NCBI RefSeq assembly: GCF_947166265.1 | Contig: NZ_CAMVDO010000019.1 | Span: 1 to 61,390 of the forward strand | From: an uncultured Fibrobacter sp. | GTDB lineage: Bacteria > Fibrobacterota > Fibrobacteria > Fibrobacterales > Fibrobacteraceae | DNA: 61,390 nucleotides | Direction: 5' to 3' | In this document: one piece after another, positions 52,158 to 61,306 of the stretch | Layout: every line of letters starts with the position of its first letter | Numbering within the stretch: position 1 is the stretch's first letter | Notes under the pieces: generated by a model | Told to the model about the DNA's origin: nothing | What the model saw: the letters and a program-made list of their open reading frames with translations, nothing else | The model's database searches: none | Program-made: the position numbers and the translations under genes

Positions 52158-52745
52158 TTACTTCACACACCTAACCGATCTAGCTTCGTCCTTGCCGAAG
52201 GCGCTAATCTTGGCGGCCTTGGTGCTGAAATCGAGCAGTAGGTAGTAGGCGAGGCCGTCAGGAGTTTCCGAGGCACTCCAGAAGTGGGCATAGCCACCGA
52301 TGCCGTCGAACTTGCCGTCCGTGGCGTTGTTTCCGGCGAGGCGGTAACCGGCGGGGAGTGCGTTAAAGCCGAAATCGTCCGAGCCGTTGCCTTTCTTGAA
52401 CCAGCCGCTTGTTGACTTGAGTGCATTGCCTGCGACTTCTGTGCCGCCCGCTGCTGAAATAAGTTGTTCGAAGTCGGCGCTGTCGGGCAGGTGCCAGCCT
52501 TCGGGGCAAACGGTGCGGGCCATGTCCCAAGTGTAGAGCCGTCCGTACTTGGAGCAGTTGCGCTTGTCGCCATCGGGGCAGGCGCTTCCTTCGATTTCAT
52601 AATTCAAGTTTTCAGCCATCCAGGTTCGCGAACCGATTTGCACAATGTCGTAGCTTTGACCGTCACGCGGATCGGTGAACGACTCGGAGCAGGCGGAAAG
52701 CAGGGCGGTCAGAAGAATCGAAATGTATAGAACAGGCTGGCGCAT
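52158..52745 (-). CDS. FISUMP-domain lipoprotein, 195 residues
   Basis: A lipoprotein signal ends at LLSAC (Cys19). The Fibrobacter major paralogous domain fills the rest: DPRDGQSYDIVQIGSRTWMAENLNY at the start, CPEGWHLPDSADFEQLI in the middle and ARSVRCVK at the end. The domain is found in large families in Fibrobacter and Bacteroidota surface proteins; its function is not established, though adhesion or carbohydrate contact is often suspected. It is the last gene of a five-gene minus-strand operon, seven bases after the HAD gene. Confidence 0.93.
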   Translation of the reverse strand: MRQPVLYISILLTALLSACSESFTDPRDGQSYDIVQIGSRTWMAENLNYEIEGSACPDGDKRNCSKYGRLYTWDMARTVCPEGWHLPDSADFEQLISAAGGTEVAGNALKSTSGWFKKGNGSDDFGFNALPAGYRLAGNNATDGKFDGIGGYAHFWSASETPDGLAYYLLLDFSTKAAKISAFGKDEARSVRCVK

Positions 52746-52752
52746 CAGATTT

Positions 52753-53364
52753 TCAGAGGTTAAGTGATTCTACCCAATCGATGTCGGGAGTGGCATGGAG
52801 TGTCTGCAATCCGCAAGATGAGGCGGTTGCGATGTTTTCGGCATTGTCGTCAATGAAAATCGTTTCACTCGGGTTCGCGTTCAGTGTGCGAATCGCCGTC
52901 CTGAAAATTTCTGGGTCGGGCTTTTGCAAATGGAGCTCCTGACTCAAGAAAATATGGCCGAAGAAATCAGCCTGATTGTTGCCGTTTGCGTTGAACCATT
53001 TTCGGCAACAGCATTCCCAGTGCAGATCGTTAGTGTTACTCAGGAGCGAAACAGTGACATCTTCTCTTTGGCGTAGGCGGCGGAGCGCATCCAGCTTGCG
53101 TTCGGCAATATCGAGGCAGATGGAATTCCACGCCTGTTCTATATCGCGTGGAGTTGTCGTCGAAAAACATTTGTCTGCAATCTGCTGACAGAATTCCTGC
53201 GTGTTCAATAGGCCGAGCTGGTAATCTTCCATCCACTTGTAAACGGAACCGCCCTTTTCGAGTTCCGCAGCGGGGAGCCCCAGGGCCATGAATTGTTCGT
53301 ACGCATTCTGCATCCGGATATCGAGAACAACCCCGCCCAAGTCGAAGATGTAATTTTTGAGCAT
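52753..53364 (-). CDS. HAD-superfamily phosphatase, YihX-like
   Basis: 203 residues from ATG 53364, which leaves 26 bp after the upstream gene; a longer frame would overlap it. HAD motif I is IFDLGGVVLDI with D8 (the second Asp of DxD is replaced by Gly, as in the YihX branch), motif II SLLSNTND, motif III QKPDPEIF and motif IV FIDDNAEN. YihX-type enzymes release phosphate from sugar phosphates such as glucose 1-phosphate. Its place between two surface lipoprotein genes is odd for a cytoplasmic enzyme; cotranscription by chance or a sugar-handling link are both possible. Confidence 0.9.
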   Translation of the reverse strand: MLKNYIFDLGGVVLDIRMQNAYEQFMALGLPAAELEKGGSVYKWMEDYQLGLLNTQEFCQQIADKCFSTTTPRDIEQAWNSICLDIAERKLDALRRLRQREDVTVSLLSNTNDLHWECCCRKWFNANGNNQADFFGHIFLSQELHLQKPDPEIFRTAIRTLNANPSETIFIDDNAENIATASSCGLQTLHATPDIDWVESLNL

Positions 53365-53390
53365 ATGCGAAAAATAGAAAAACACATCAT

Positions 53391-54242
53391 CTACTTCACG
53401 CACCGAACAGATAGTGCGGCGCGTTTTGTGAACTCGCCCCATTCGCTTGTTCTGAAGTCATCGTTTTGTAGTCCGTGCAAAAAGAAATAGAGGGCGTGCT
53501 CGGAGGAATTTCGGTAGTCCGTTAGTTCTGTCGATGTCCAGAAGAAGGCTTCTTCGCCGACACCGCAATAAATGTCGTCATCGTATCCTGTATGGTAATT
53601 GCAGTCCGATTTTCTCATCTCTTTTTCGGCCCTCGCTCCGGCGGCAAGCCCCGCAAAGCCGAACCTGTCGATATACTTGATGTCGTATTTTTCATTCGGA
53701 TTCCAGCTGTATTTAGCCCTCATGCTTGCGCTTGCACCTTCGTTACCATTGTGCGAGTCGGCGTAGTCAATCATTTCCTTCCATTCTTTTTCACTGGGGA
53801 TGTGCCAGCCGCTGGGGCATATTCCCCTGTGCTTGCTCTTGATTTTTTCGGCATAGACAGCATTTAGTTTGTTATAAACGGTATCGAGCTGCATGGCGAC
53901 TGTCCACGGATAAAGCCTACCGTAAATGGCACAGGAATCGGGTTCGCCGTTGTAGCAGTAGCTTGAATCTGCGGCGTAGTTCAGGTTTTCCGCAAGCCAC
54001 CAGCGATCGCCGATTTTTACGGTTCTGTATGTTTTTCCGTCACGGACATCTACGATAGAATCGTATTCGATGCTTGCAGGGTCAAATATATCTTCGGATT
54101 CTTCTTCGGTGCCGGTGCTTGGCCGGTAATAGTCGTTATTGTCGCAACCGCACAAGGCCGCAAGGGCAAAAGCTACGGCAAATACAGCGGGGAATGCGGA
54201 AACGACCTTATTTGCGACATATCTCATAGTGCAAGGTCTCAT
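53391..54242 (-). CDS. FISUMP-domain lipoprotein, 283 residues
   Basis: A signal peptide ends in LCGC, with Cys32 probably lipidated. A short Asp/Glu/Thr-rich linker leads to a FISUMP domain: VRDGKTYRTVKIGDRWWLAENLNYA, YGRLYPWTVAM, CPSGWHIPSEKEWKEMID, and the end RAALSVRCVK. The ATG overlaps the previous stop (ATGA) with AGGGGG upstream, giving translational coupling. A later ATG at 54227 lacks a ribosome site. It is the third gene in the operon. Confidence 0.92.
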   Translation of the reverse strand: MRPCTMRYVANKVVSAFPAVFAVAFALAALCGCDNNDYYRPSTGTEEESEDIFDPASIEYDSIVDVRDGKTYRTVKIGDRWWLAENLNYAADSSYCYNGEPDSCAIYGRLYPWTVAMQLDTVYNKLNAVYAEKIKSKHRGICPSGWHIPSEKEWKEMIDYADSHNGNEGASASMRAKYSWNPNEKYDIKYIDRFGFAGLAAGARAEKEMRKSDCNYHTGYDDDIYCGVGEEAFFWTSTELTDYRNSSEHALYFFLHGLQNDDFRTSEWGEFTKRAALSVRCVK

Positions 54243-54913
54243 GGTTCCCCCTCGTAATATAGCGAATCGCCGCGCTGGTTTACGACAATGACCGCGCTGC
54301 CCACATCCTTTATCCTGTAGGCCGGCAATTGCGATTTCAGCATACCGCCACGTATCGCGTAAAAGTTCTCCGCAATCTTGAGGTAGTGCGCCACAAAGGA
54401 GATATCCCTGTGCAAGTCAAAAGTACAGTTTTCAAGTTCCAGGGTATCCAGGTCCCGTTTTTCACCGTTCACAATGGCAAGGGCGCAGTCGTTTGAAAAC
54501 TGGTCGAGCCGCAACGCGCTTACGCAGTAAAATTTTCCGTCGATAGAATCCATGGCAAGGCAGCTTTCGGTCCAGCGGGGGAGTCCCTTAAAAGACAATT
54601 CCTCCGGCAAAAGGTCTTCGGGCGCCGAGCTTTCATCACCGACTTTCTGGGAGCGTAAATCGGCAGAATAGTAGTAGGTCGAGAGAGTGTTGCTGAAAGA
54701 TTCTCCATCTTCGTAAGCCATAAAATGGTTGCAGTGGATGGTTCCTTGTTCCCAATGCTGGACCTCGACAACCATGGTCGTGTCGTCTATCAGGCCCCTG
54801 TAGCGCCACGTGTAGCCCTTGTCGGTCACCTCGTAGGTGTCGATACCGCAGCCGACTAGCACTACACAAAATATTGCGCCTATCATCGTAAGAATGTACC
54901 GCCAAAATCTCAT
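54239..54913 (-). CDS. Lipoprotein of unknown family in the FISUMP operon
   Basis: 224 residues. The lipoprotein signal ends at VVLVGC (Cys22). The mature part starts GIDTYEVTDKGYTWRYRG and is beta-rich with several Cys residues (for example ENCTFDLHRD), ending RGDSLYYEGEP. No FISUMP motif was found. It starts nine bases after the 946-residue gene and overlaps the next gene by four bases, so it is translated together with the surface proteins around it. Confidence 0.8.
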   Translation of the reverse strand: MRFWRYILTMIGAIFCVVLVGCGIDTYEVTDKGYTWRYRGLIDDTTMVVEVQHWEQGTIHCNHFMAYEDGESFSNTLSTYYYSADLRSQKVGDESSAPEDLLPEELSFKGLPRWTESCLAMDSIDGKFYCVSALRLDQFSNDCALAIVNGEKRDLDTLELENCTFDLHRDISFVAHYLKIAENFYAIRGGMLKSQLPAYRIKDVGSAVIVVNQRGDSLYYEGEP

Positions 54914-54922
54914 CGGTTCCTC

Positions 54923-57763
54923 CTAGTCCCTTACGCACATCGCCTGGCCCATGGGCATAAGGTCCTTGGGGCATTCGATTACAGCCTTGATGTTGGTGTG
55001 CAGTATCATGCTCGAAATCTCGTAGGTAAAGCAGTATTGCGTACTGTCGTCCTTTGAGGTACTCGACCAGAGCAGTATCAAGTTTCTTTTGAAGGAGCCA
55101 TCCGAATCCAACTCGTCCATTCCCTGAATGACATTTGAAATGCGGTTCATCTCGTCGCTATCGATGGTACGTTTCCATTCGTTGACACCCGACTTTTTCC
55201 ACTCGGTAGTATCGGGAATGTGGAATCCCGCAGGGCAAAAAGTTTCCGCCTCATCCCAGGTCGTAAACGTATTTTCGCCATGATAGACAAACTTGATGGA
55301 ACCATTTACGCCCGCCCAGCGGCTCCACCTTTGATAGAAGCCGTCGAACGATTCGCTTCTTGTCTCAAAATCGGACAGATAGACACTCTTGTTCCCGTAG
55401 GGGGCGCGGACATACATCTTGCCGTTGATCATTCTCGCATCGTATTCAACGTCTCCGATGGTCGCCTTTTCAAGCCGCAAGCGAACGTAGTCTTTCCATT
55501 GCTTATCGTTCCAGAAAAATCTGTCGAACACATAGTGGCTGCCACTAACGTCGCACTGGTAAACCCCTTCTTTTTCGAATGTCCCGTTTGCAAAATTCTT
55601 CTGTTCCAGCGAATCCATGTCGCTAATCTTGATGCGTGCCCACTGATAGGTTTCACCGTCGACGCTCTTGACGCAACCGAAAAGCCCGCCCGCCTTTTTG
55701 TCCCATTCAAGGGTGGTACCCGCTTGTCCCGCGGCACAGTAGTCGCCACGATTCCTGTTACGGTCATAGATGGCTATCTGATCCTTGGTGGCAGTAGACC
55801 AATGGCTACTGATATGCTGCCCATACGGATTGTAACCGGCCACGCACACAAAATACTCATCACCGTATTTCCGAACTTCGGCCTTGTTGTCGGTGCTACA
55901 GGAATCGCCTGCCAACACCGGCGCGATAACATTTTCTTTAGAGACGTAAAGCCATCTACTGTCGCGGCAAAGGTAATACTCACCGTCGTAAACGACATAG
56001 GTAGAATCATTCGTTTCGCCGCATCCATCTTCGTGAATGACTGGAGGAATGGCACTTTCATTAGGGAGTACTTCCCACTCGCCATTCTTGAAAATGTAGT
56101 AGGTACCGTCGTACTTCACCACATGTCCGTCCTTGCGCGTGTCATGATTCAATACGGGCGGAATCTGCTTGTCGGCAGGAATCCTTTCCCATCTCCAACG
56201 CCATCCGTCACGGAAAACGCACCAGTGATAAGCGATGCCGTCGTGCAGCACCTCGTACTGGTTTTCTTCGCTACAGACAATGTTGTAGTAGTCAAAGTAA
56301 CTGATGGGATTCCAGTTGTTGTTTTTATCGCAGCGGTAATAGCTCGATGGCGGAAGCATGATGGTGTCACCCGCGCTGCAGGAATCGTCGGTCACATAGC
56401 CGAGCGGCGTGATGCTTTCCCACTTGCCGTTATGGCAACGGAAATACTCCTCATTGAAAGCGGCTTTTTCATTTTCGCGATTCACGGTGCAGTCACCGTA
56501 TTTGTTGTAGAAATACGCTTCGAATTCGGCCTTCTCCCTGTCGAAACCAGAAATGGTGTCAGTCCATCTAATTGAAAAACCGTAACCGTCACAAATGAAT
56601 ACGTGATCGTGATAGGCGCGATACTTGCCCTTATTGCCGTAATCGCATGGGCCGAACAGATACTCGATGGCGGCCTTGGGGCTCGCAACAACCCAGGACA
56701 TTGCGGCATCTGAACAGGCGTAAACCGTGTCGTTATGTTGGATATTGTCGGTAACGCCATGGTAGCAGGGGATATATTTCAAATCGAGCGAGTCAAGGGG
56801 TTTCCAGAAGAACACGGAATCCTTGCGCATCTCACATACAAACAAATTCTGGCTGAATGTACTTTTTTTGTTGCTGACCTCGGCGGTTTTCCCGATGCTG
56901 TCGCACTCTGAAAGGCCATAAGCCTGTTCCCATAAAGTCGAATAAAACAAGAGGCTTGTAGTGTCTGTCTTAGCAAAATCCAAATTGCGTTTATCCGTGC
57001 GCACGATGAGTCCGTCGGCAATCTTGAGCGTATCGAAAATGTCGCTCCTGAATGTAGCGTTTTCGGAGTCGCCGTTTCCAATAGCCTGCGACATCTTCTT
57101 AAATGTCGCGACAAACGCCGAATCGGAATTATCGGAACCTGCGAGCAGATAAGGCATCAGGCGCAATGCCTCGAACTTGATGCTATCGGATTCAAAATCG
57201 ACACCCTCTTGCCACTCCATGCCGAACATCCTGAAAATCTCTCGCGAGGCCTTTTTCTTCGCGTTACCCAGGTAAAAACCGTCCTCCTGAACCAGGTACC
57301 TGACGCGGTTACTTTCCAGCGCACCGAACAGGTTGACGGCGGGAGCGGGGTAGCGGCCAAAGTCAACATATTCCTCGAAAGAGAGTTCCTTTGCATCGGG
57401 CGAATCCCCACGCGTACAGGTGAAGGTAAGCTTTGCGAAGGTGGTGGGGTAGTCACTGGAATCGGAGGTGAAGGTGTAGCCGAGAGAATCGTTCACGCCG
57501 ATGGTCGCCTCTATGACATCGACTTCTTCGAGGTTTGCCGTGAGCGCGGTAATGGTGAGCGATTTCGGGATGAGCGGCGCCTCTAGCGAAAATTTTCCCG
57601 ACAGGGCGGCCAAAACGCCCGATGAATCGTAGAGAACGCTTCCCCTGCTGGAATCATGATCCTCGTAATCGGAATAATCGTAGGTATGGTCGCAGCAGCC
57701 CGCAGCGAACAGAGTGGCCAAAATAAAAGGCACCGCAAACCATTTACGACTAAAATGCACCAT
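54923..57763 (-). CDS. Large lipoprotein with internal repeats and a FISUMP-like end
   Basis: 946 residues; AAGGG lies five bases before the ATG. The signal ends at AAGC (about residue 22). Several ~40-residue repeats of the form PPV....D......VVKYDGTYYIF..GEW are seen at about 530-650, each with a Cys pair variant. The C-terminal ~120 residues resemble a FISUMP domain (FCPAGFHIPDTTEWKK, MGQAMCVRD), though less canonical than in the two smaller proteins. The gene heads the operon and is probably a surface adhesin or scaffold. Divergent transcription from the DUF975 gene places promoters in 57764-57943. Confidence 0.82.
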   Translation of the reverse strand: MVHFSRKWFAVPFILATLFAAGCCDHTYDYSDYEDHDSSRGSVLYDSSGVLAALSGKFSLEAPLIPKSLTITALTANLEEVDVIEATIGVNDSLGYTFTSDSSDYPTTFAKLTFTCTRGDSPDAKELSFEEYVDFGRYPAPAVNLFGALESNRVRYLVQEDGFYLGNAKKKASREIFRMFGMEWQEGVDFESDSIKFEALRLMPYLLAGSDNSDSAFVATFKKMSQAIGNGDSENATFRSDIFDTLKIADGLIVRTDKRNLDFAKTDTTSLLFYSTLWEQAYGLSECDSIGKTAEVSNKKSTFSQNLFVCEMRKDSVFFWKPLDSLDLKYIPCYHGVTDNIQHNDTVYACSDAAMSWVVASPKAAIEYLFGPCDYGNKGKYRAYHDHVFICDGYGFSIRWTDTISGFDREKAEFEAYFYNKYGDCTVNRENEKAAFNEEYFRCHNGKWESITPLGYVTDDSCSAGDTIMLPPSSYYRCDKNNNWNPISYFDYYNIVCSEENQYEVLHDGIAYHWCVFRDGWRWRWERIPADKQIPPVLNHDTRKDGHVVKYDGTYYIFKNGEWEVLPNESAIPPVIHEDGCGETNDSTYVVYDGEYYLCRDSRWLYVSKENVIAPVLAGDSCSTDNKAEVRKYGDEYFVCVAGYNPYGQHISSHWSTATKDQIAIYDRNRNRGDYCAAGQAGTTLEWDKKAGGLFGCVKSVDGETYQWARIKISDMDSLEQKNFANGTFEKEGVYQCDVSGSHYVFDRFFWNDKQWKDYVRLRLEKATIGDVEYDARMINGKMYVRAPYGNKSVYLSDFETRSESFDGFYQRWSRWAGVNGSIKFVYHGENTFTTWDEAETFCPAGFHIPDTTEWKKSGVNEWKRTIDSDEMNRISNVIQGMDELDSDGSFKRNLILLWSSTSKDDSTQYCFTYEISSMILHTNIKAVIECPKDLMPMGQAMCVRD

Positions 57764-57943
57764 CCTAACCCTTTTTTGTGACTCCGTTAATCTTTGCAGA
57801 ATAAGATAATTTATTTACCCTGTTCAAACAACATAAAAATGGAAATAGATGATGAAGCGCCTATTTTGGAAGATAATCTGAAATTTTTACGGAATCTAAT
57901 TTATTATGTTTTTGCCGTAATGACTCAATAAGAAGGAGTTTCT

Positions 57944-58621
57944 ATGGAAAACGAAGAAAATCAATGGGATGTCGAACTGAACCGCATTCGCTCCATGAAC
58001 AACAGGGAAATCCAGGAATTTGCCTGGAACGCGATGAGCGGCCGCTGGCTTTACGGGGCTCTGACCTTGATATTATTCCTGGCAGTCATTATGGGGCTTT
58101 CTAGTCCGCAATTCCTTATGGAAGAAGACTCCGTGCTTTACAATGCCTGGGAAGTCATCTGCACGCCATTTACATGGGTTTTGTGGATTGGCCTTGTCGC
58201 CTGCTATTTGGATTTGGCGCTGAAAGCCAAGCCTTCTTACGCACGGCTTTTTTTAGGGTACCGCGGCATAGAATATTTCCTGAAGATCGTGATTACAGAA
58301 GTTCTTCAATACATCATGCTCGTGCTATGGTTCCTGCTCTTGATTGTTCCGGGCATCATGAAATCGTATTCCTATACGATGACGGAACTGATTCTCGTCG
58401 AACATCCCGAATACACTCCGCTGCAGGCCATTACCGCTAGCAAGGAAATGATGTACGGTCACCGTTGGGAGTTTTTCTGCCTGCAGGCCCGTTTCTGGGC
58501 ATGGTGGCTGCTGTGTTCCTTTACGTTCGGCATTGCGGCCCTGTGGGTGTATCCGTACTACATGACCGCCAAAAGCAAGTTCTACCTGAAGCTTAAGGAA
58601 CGTGCGGAAGCAGGCGCCTAA
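57944..58621 (+). CDS. DUF975-type integral membrane protein
   Basis: 225 residues; AAGGAG lies seven bases before the ATG. About four to five hydrophobic helices: WLYGALTLILFLAVIMGLSS, FTWVLWIGLVACYLDLAL, VLQYIMLVLWFLLLIVPG and WWLLCSFTFGIAALWVYPYY. DUF975 hallmarks are visible: LFLGYRG after the second helix, IVPGIMKSYSYTMTELIL, and ASKEMMYGHRWEFF near residue 165. The function of the family is unknown. It is a single gene with a weak terminator after it. Confidence 0.88.
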   Translation: MENEENQWDVELNRIRSMNNREIQEFAWNAMSGRWLYGALTLILFLAVIMGLSSPQFLMEEDSVLYNAWEVICTPFTWVLWIGLVACYLDLALKAKPSYARLFLGYRGIEYFLKIVITEVLQYIMLVLWFLLLIVPGIMKSYSYTMTELILVEHPEYTPLQAITASKEMMYGHRWEFFCLQARFWAWWLLCSFTFGIAALWVYPYYMTAKSKFYLKLKERAEAGA

Positions 58622-58647
58622 AAGCGCCAAAGGGCGTCTAAGGGCGC

Positions 58648-58668
58648 CTAGGGATTCCTAGATTTTTT
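58648..58668 (+). terminator. Weak terminator after the DUF975 gene
   Basis: CTAGG-gatt-CCTAG is followed by ATTTTTT. The stem is only 5 bp. The preceding AGGGCGTCTAAGGGCGCC is a repeat-like sequence also seen near purM. Confidence 0.4.
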
Positions 58669-58684
58669 GGGGAGTATATTCATC

Positions 58685-59806
58685 TTGCAATCCATATTTC
58701 GCACAGTATTCTCCGCGCTGTTATGGGGAGTTATCGGCGCAAACGCCGCAGGAATCGCGGGCGTGTTCGATGCGGGCTGGACAACTGCCTACCAGTCGCA
58801 AGATTCCATTACGCACATGCACCAGAGACTGCACGCACTCGGCATGGACCATGTCGTGTTGCAGTATGCCGCAGTCGAGGCGACACACTTGTATTATCCT
58901 TCGCAGCTGGATTTCTTGCAGGAAACGCAGTACAGGAATAACCAGCTTTTCCCCAAAAGCATCGAAGCCGCGAAGGAGACCGGCACCAGACTCTGGCTCG
59001 GGCTTTATTACAATGGCGAAAACTGGTACACTCCGCCGACCGCCGAGCAGCTCGACACCCTGTCCGCTCGAACCCTGAAAGTTTTGGACGAAATCCATTC
59101 GCTTTACGGGAACGAAACCGTTGTCGAGGGCGTCTACATTCCGCAAGAAATCGCGCGTTACTACTGGGATAATCTGCGCAGTGACGCGACTCCGGAAATG
59201 CTCACGGAACATTTTTTGAAACCGCTCACGGACGCCGCACAGGCGAAGGGCTGGAAGGTGATGGCGGCACCCTTCTACAACCAGAACCTGGAAACTCCCG
59301 AAAAGCTGCAAACGTTTTTCGAGAAGCTCTTTGCCGCAGGATTCAAGCCCGACATCATCGCCGTGCAGGATGGCGTAGGAGCAAGCGACGCAGGCAAGCA
59401 TCACGCCGAAACCGCGACCGTGGGCGGCTACGAACGCGCTGTGGCGCAGGCCTGCAAAAAGTACGGCATCGATTTCTGGGTAGACATGGAACTTTTCCGC
59501 ACCGATGATTCGCACGCACTTGCCGACAGCGCAAGAATCTCGGCGCAGCTCGACACCGCTTACGCTGCAGGGGCAAAGAAAGTCATCGGTTACGATCTTG
59601 CCGTCCTCGGGAACGCAGGGCTAGACTCCCTCGAAAAGTGGAAACTGGAATCGAGCGTGGAACCGCAAACGCAGTCCATCGGCTTACGTGCCATCGAAAA
59701 AATCCATAACCCTAAAGCACGTCATGAAAGCAGTCCGCACAAACGCGTACTGTTCACAAAAGAAAATTCGCTGTACTACAAGGCAAACGGCGCAAGGGTC
59801 AAATAA
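58685..59806 (+). CDS. Secreted TIM-barrel protein, DUF4434-like
   Basis: About 373 residues if translation starts at the TTG at 58685; TTG at 58667 is the alternative, and no ATG precedes the signal peptide. A TATATT box ends four bases before 58685, so the start is uncertain. Signal peptide about 1-22 (LLWGVIGANAAGIAG). The mature part resembles DUF4434-type glycoside-hydrolase TIM barrels: IAGVFDAGW, LGMDHVVLQYAA, RLWLGLYYNGENW, EGVYIPQEI, KPDIIAVQDGVG, and FWVDMELF with possible catalytic Asp/Glu. It may act on plant or envelope polysaccharide. The final ~35 residues look like a linker without a sorting tail. Confidence 0.75.
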   Translation: MQSIFRTVFSALLWGVIGANAAGIAGVFDAGWTTAYQSQDSITHMHQRLHALGMDHVVLQYAAVEATHLYYPSQLDFLQETQYRNNQLFPKSIEAAKETGTRLWLGLYYNGENWYTPPTAEQLDTLSARTLKVLDEIHSLYGNETVVEGVYIPQEIARYYWDNLRSDATPEMLTEHFLKPLTDAAQAKGWKVMAAPFYNQNLETPEKLQTFFEKLFAAGFKPDIIAVQDGVGASDAGKHHAETATVGGYERAVAQACKKYGIDFWVDMELFRTDDSHALADSARISAQLDTAYAAGAKKVIGYDLAVLGNAGLDSLEKWKLESSVEPQTQSIGLRAIEKIHNPKARHESSPHKRVLFTKENSLYYKANGARVK

Positions 59807-59811
59807 TTCCT

Positions 59812-59848
59812 AGTGCAAATTGTTAGTGTCGCTCAAGAGCGAAACGGA
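59812..59848 (-). pseudogene. Tiny relic of a HAD motif II region
   Basis: Read on the minus strand the segment encodes VSLLSDTNNLH and then a stop, closely matching VSLLSNTNDLHW of the HAD gene at 52753. The DNA matches 53024-53058 at roughly 29 of 36 positions. It is a short fragment without a gene around it. Confidence 0.45.
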
Positions 59849-59853
59849 AATAG

Positions 59854-59887
59854 AAAAACGGCCCGGATTTTATTCCGGGTCGTTTTT
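59854..59887. terminator. Terminator between the TIM-barrel gene and lysC
   Basis: AAAAACGGCCCGGA-ttttat-TCCGGGTCGTTTTT has a 10-bp stem with one G-T pair and is A-rich before and T-rich after, so it can work in both directions. Confidence 0.8.
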
Positions 59888-59897
59888 CAATATTGAT

Positions 59898-59976
59898 TAA
59901 GATCCCCGCCGGAGCCTGTCCTCACGAAGGTGAGGGCGGGAATGACGTAGAACGTGCATTCGCGCGGGGATGACAA
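59898..59976. repeat. Dispersed intergenic palindromic repeat
   Basis: GATCCCCGCC...GGCGGGAATGAC (59901-59946) and GCGCGGGGATGAC (59962-59974) belong to the same CCCGC/GCGGG..ATGAC family as the repeat at 9548-9569. The segment separates the terminator from the lysC stop. Confidence 0.55.
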
Positions 59977-59983
59977 TCGCGGA

Positions 59984-61306
59984 TTACTTCACGAACGCAC
60001 CGTAGATGGCCTTGATGGCCTTCTCGGTATCGGCTTCGTCAACACCGGTGATGATGTTGATCTGCGAAGAACCCTGGTCGATGATGCGGACGTTGACCTT
60101 GTTCTCGGCGAGAGCGGTGAAGAGCTTTGCAGCCACACCGATCTTGTTCGTCATGCCATGACCGACAGTCGCAATCAGCGAGATGCCCGGGAACACCTTG
60201 ATACGGTCGGGGCGCATCTGCTGCGTGATGTCTTCGAGAACCACGTCCTGCACGGCATCAAGAGCCTTGCTATCCACCACGATGCTCATGGAGTCGATGG
60301 CGCTCGGGCACAGTTCGTAGGAGAGGCCTTCGCTTTCGAGCACGGCGAGCACGCGGCGACCGAAACCGACTTCCTTGTTCATCATGGACTTTTCGATGTA
60401 GATCATCGAGAAGCCCTTGCGGCCTGCAACGCCCGTAATCGGGAGCTTCGCTTCTTCCGGAGTGGGGCCGATGATGGTACCCGGATCCTGCGGACGGTTC
60501 GTGTTGCGGATGTTGATAGGAATCTTCTTGGCGCGGCACGGAGCGATAGATTCGTCGTGGAGCACAGAAGCGCCGGAGTAGGCGAGTTCGCGGATTTCGC
60601 GGTAGCTCACGTATTCGATCGGCAGCGGATTTTCGACGATGCGCGGGTCAGCCATGAGCATGCCCGAAACGTCGGTCCAGTTTTCGTACTTGGCGGCATC
60701 GATGCCGTTGGCAAGGATAGCGCCCGTGATGTCGGAACCGCCACGGCTGAAGGTCTTGACTTCGCCACGGAGGTTGCTACCATAGAAGCCCGGCAGCACG
60801 TAAAGCTGGTTTTCGTCAGACAAGGTCTTCGCGATGTCTTCGTAGGTCTTCGGCGTAATGCGGTACTTGTCGTCGAAGGTGATCAGCGGGAAGGTGTCGA
60901 CGAAGTTTGCACCCAGGTACTTGGCCATGAGGCGTGCGCACAGGAATTCGCCACGGCTTACCAAGAAGTCGGTGCTGACGGATTCGGGGTGATTCTTGAG
61001 CTTGTCTTCGAGGCTGTCCAAGTCTTCGGTGAGCTTGTCACCGAGGCCGAGATCGTTGCAGATTTCGTCGTAGCGCTGACGGATCAGGTTCCACGGGGTC
61101 GAAAAGTCGAGGCCCTTGGAGGCGAGGTCGTAGGTGCTGTAGAGGAGGTCGGTAAGCTTGGTTTCCTTAGGATTGCGCTTGCCGGGGGCGGAAACGACGA
61201 TGACCTTGCGGTTCTTGTCGGATTCAACGATGGCCTTGATCTTCTTGAACTGGCCTGCATCGGCGACAGAGCTGCCGCCGAACTTACATACGATTCTTTG
61301 ACTCAT
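59984..61306 (-). CDS. lysC: Aspartate kinase
   Basis: 440 residues from ATG 61306, with AAAGGA upstream; the open frame reaches 61348 without a site. Aspartate kinase phosphorylates aspartate, the first step toward lysine, threonine, methionine and diaminopimelate. The kinase domain (about 1-280) shows VCKFGGSSVAD at the start, a PGK motif in VVSAPGKRN, FLVSRGEFLCARL and FSRGGSDITGA. Two C-terminal ACT domains follow (about 300-440; ISLIATVGHGMTNKIGVAAKLF and INIITGVDE), indicating feedback control by an end-product amino acid. It is single-domain, without a fused homoserine dehydrogenase. The 84 bp to the right edge hold part of the upstream region; nothing else was identified. Confidence 0.95.
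   Translation of the reverse strand: MSQRIVCKFGGSSVADAGQFKKIKAIVESDKNRKVIVVSAPGKRNPKETKLTDLLYSTYDLASKGLDFSTPWNLIRQRYDEICNDLGLGDKLTEDLDSLEDKLKNHPESVSTDFLVSRGEFLCARLMAKYLGANFVDTFPLITFDDKYRITPKTYEDIAKTLSDENQLYVLPGFYGSNLRGEVKTFSRGGSDITGAILANGIDAAKYENWTDVSGMLMADPRIVENPLPIEYVSYREIRELAYSGASVLHDESIAPCRAKKIPINIRNTNRPQDPGTIIGPTPEEAKLPITGVAGRKGFSMIYIEKSMMNKEVGFGRRVLAVLESEGLSYELCPSAIDSMSIVVDSKALDAVQDVVLEDITQQMRPDRIKVFPGISLIATVGHGMTNKIGVAAKLFTALAENKVNVRIIDQGSSQINIITGVDEADTEKAIKAIYGAFVK

Noticed and set aside
55220-56575. Open frame antisense to the 946-residue lipoprotein gene
   Set aside because: It is fully covered by a gene with repeats, a signal peptide and a FISUMP-like end; no independent evidence.
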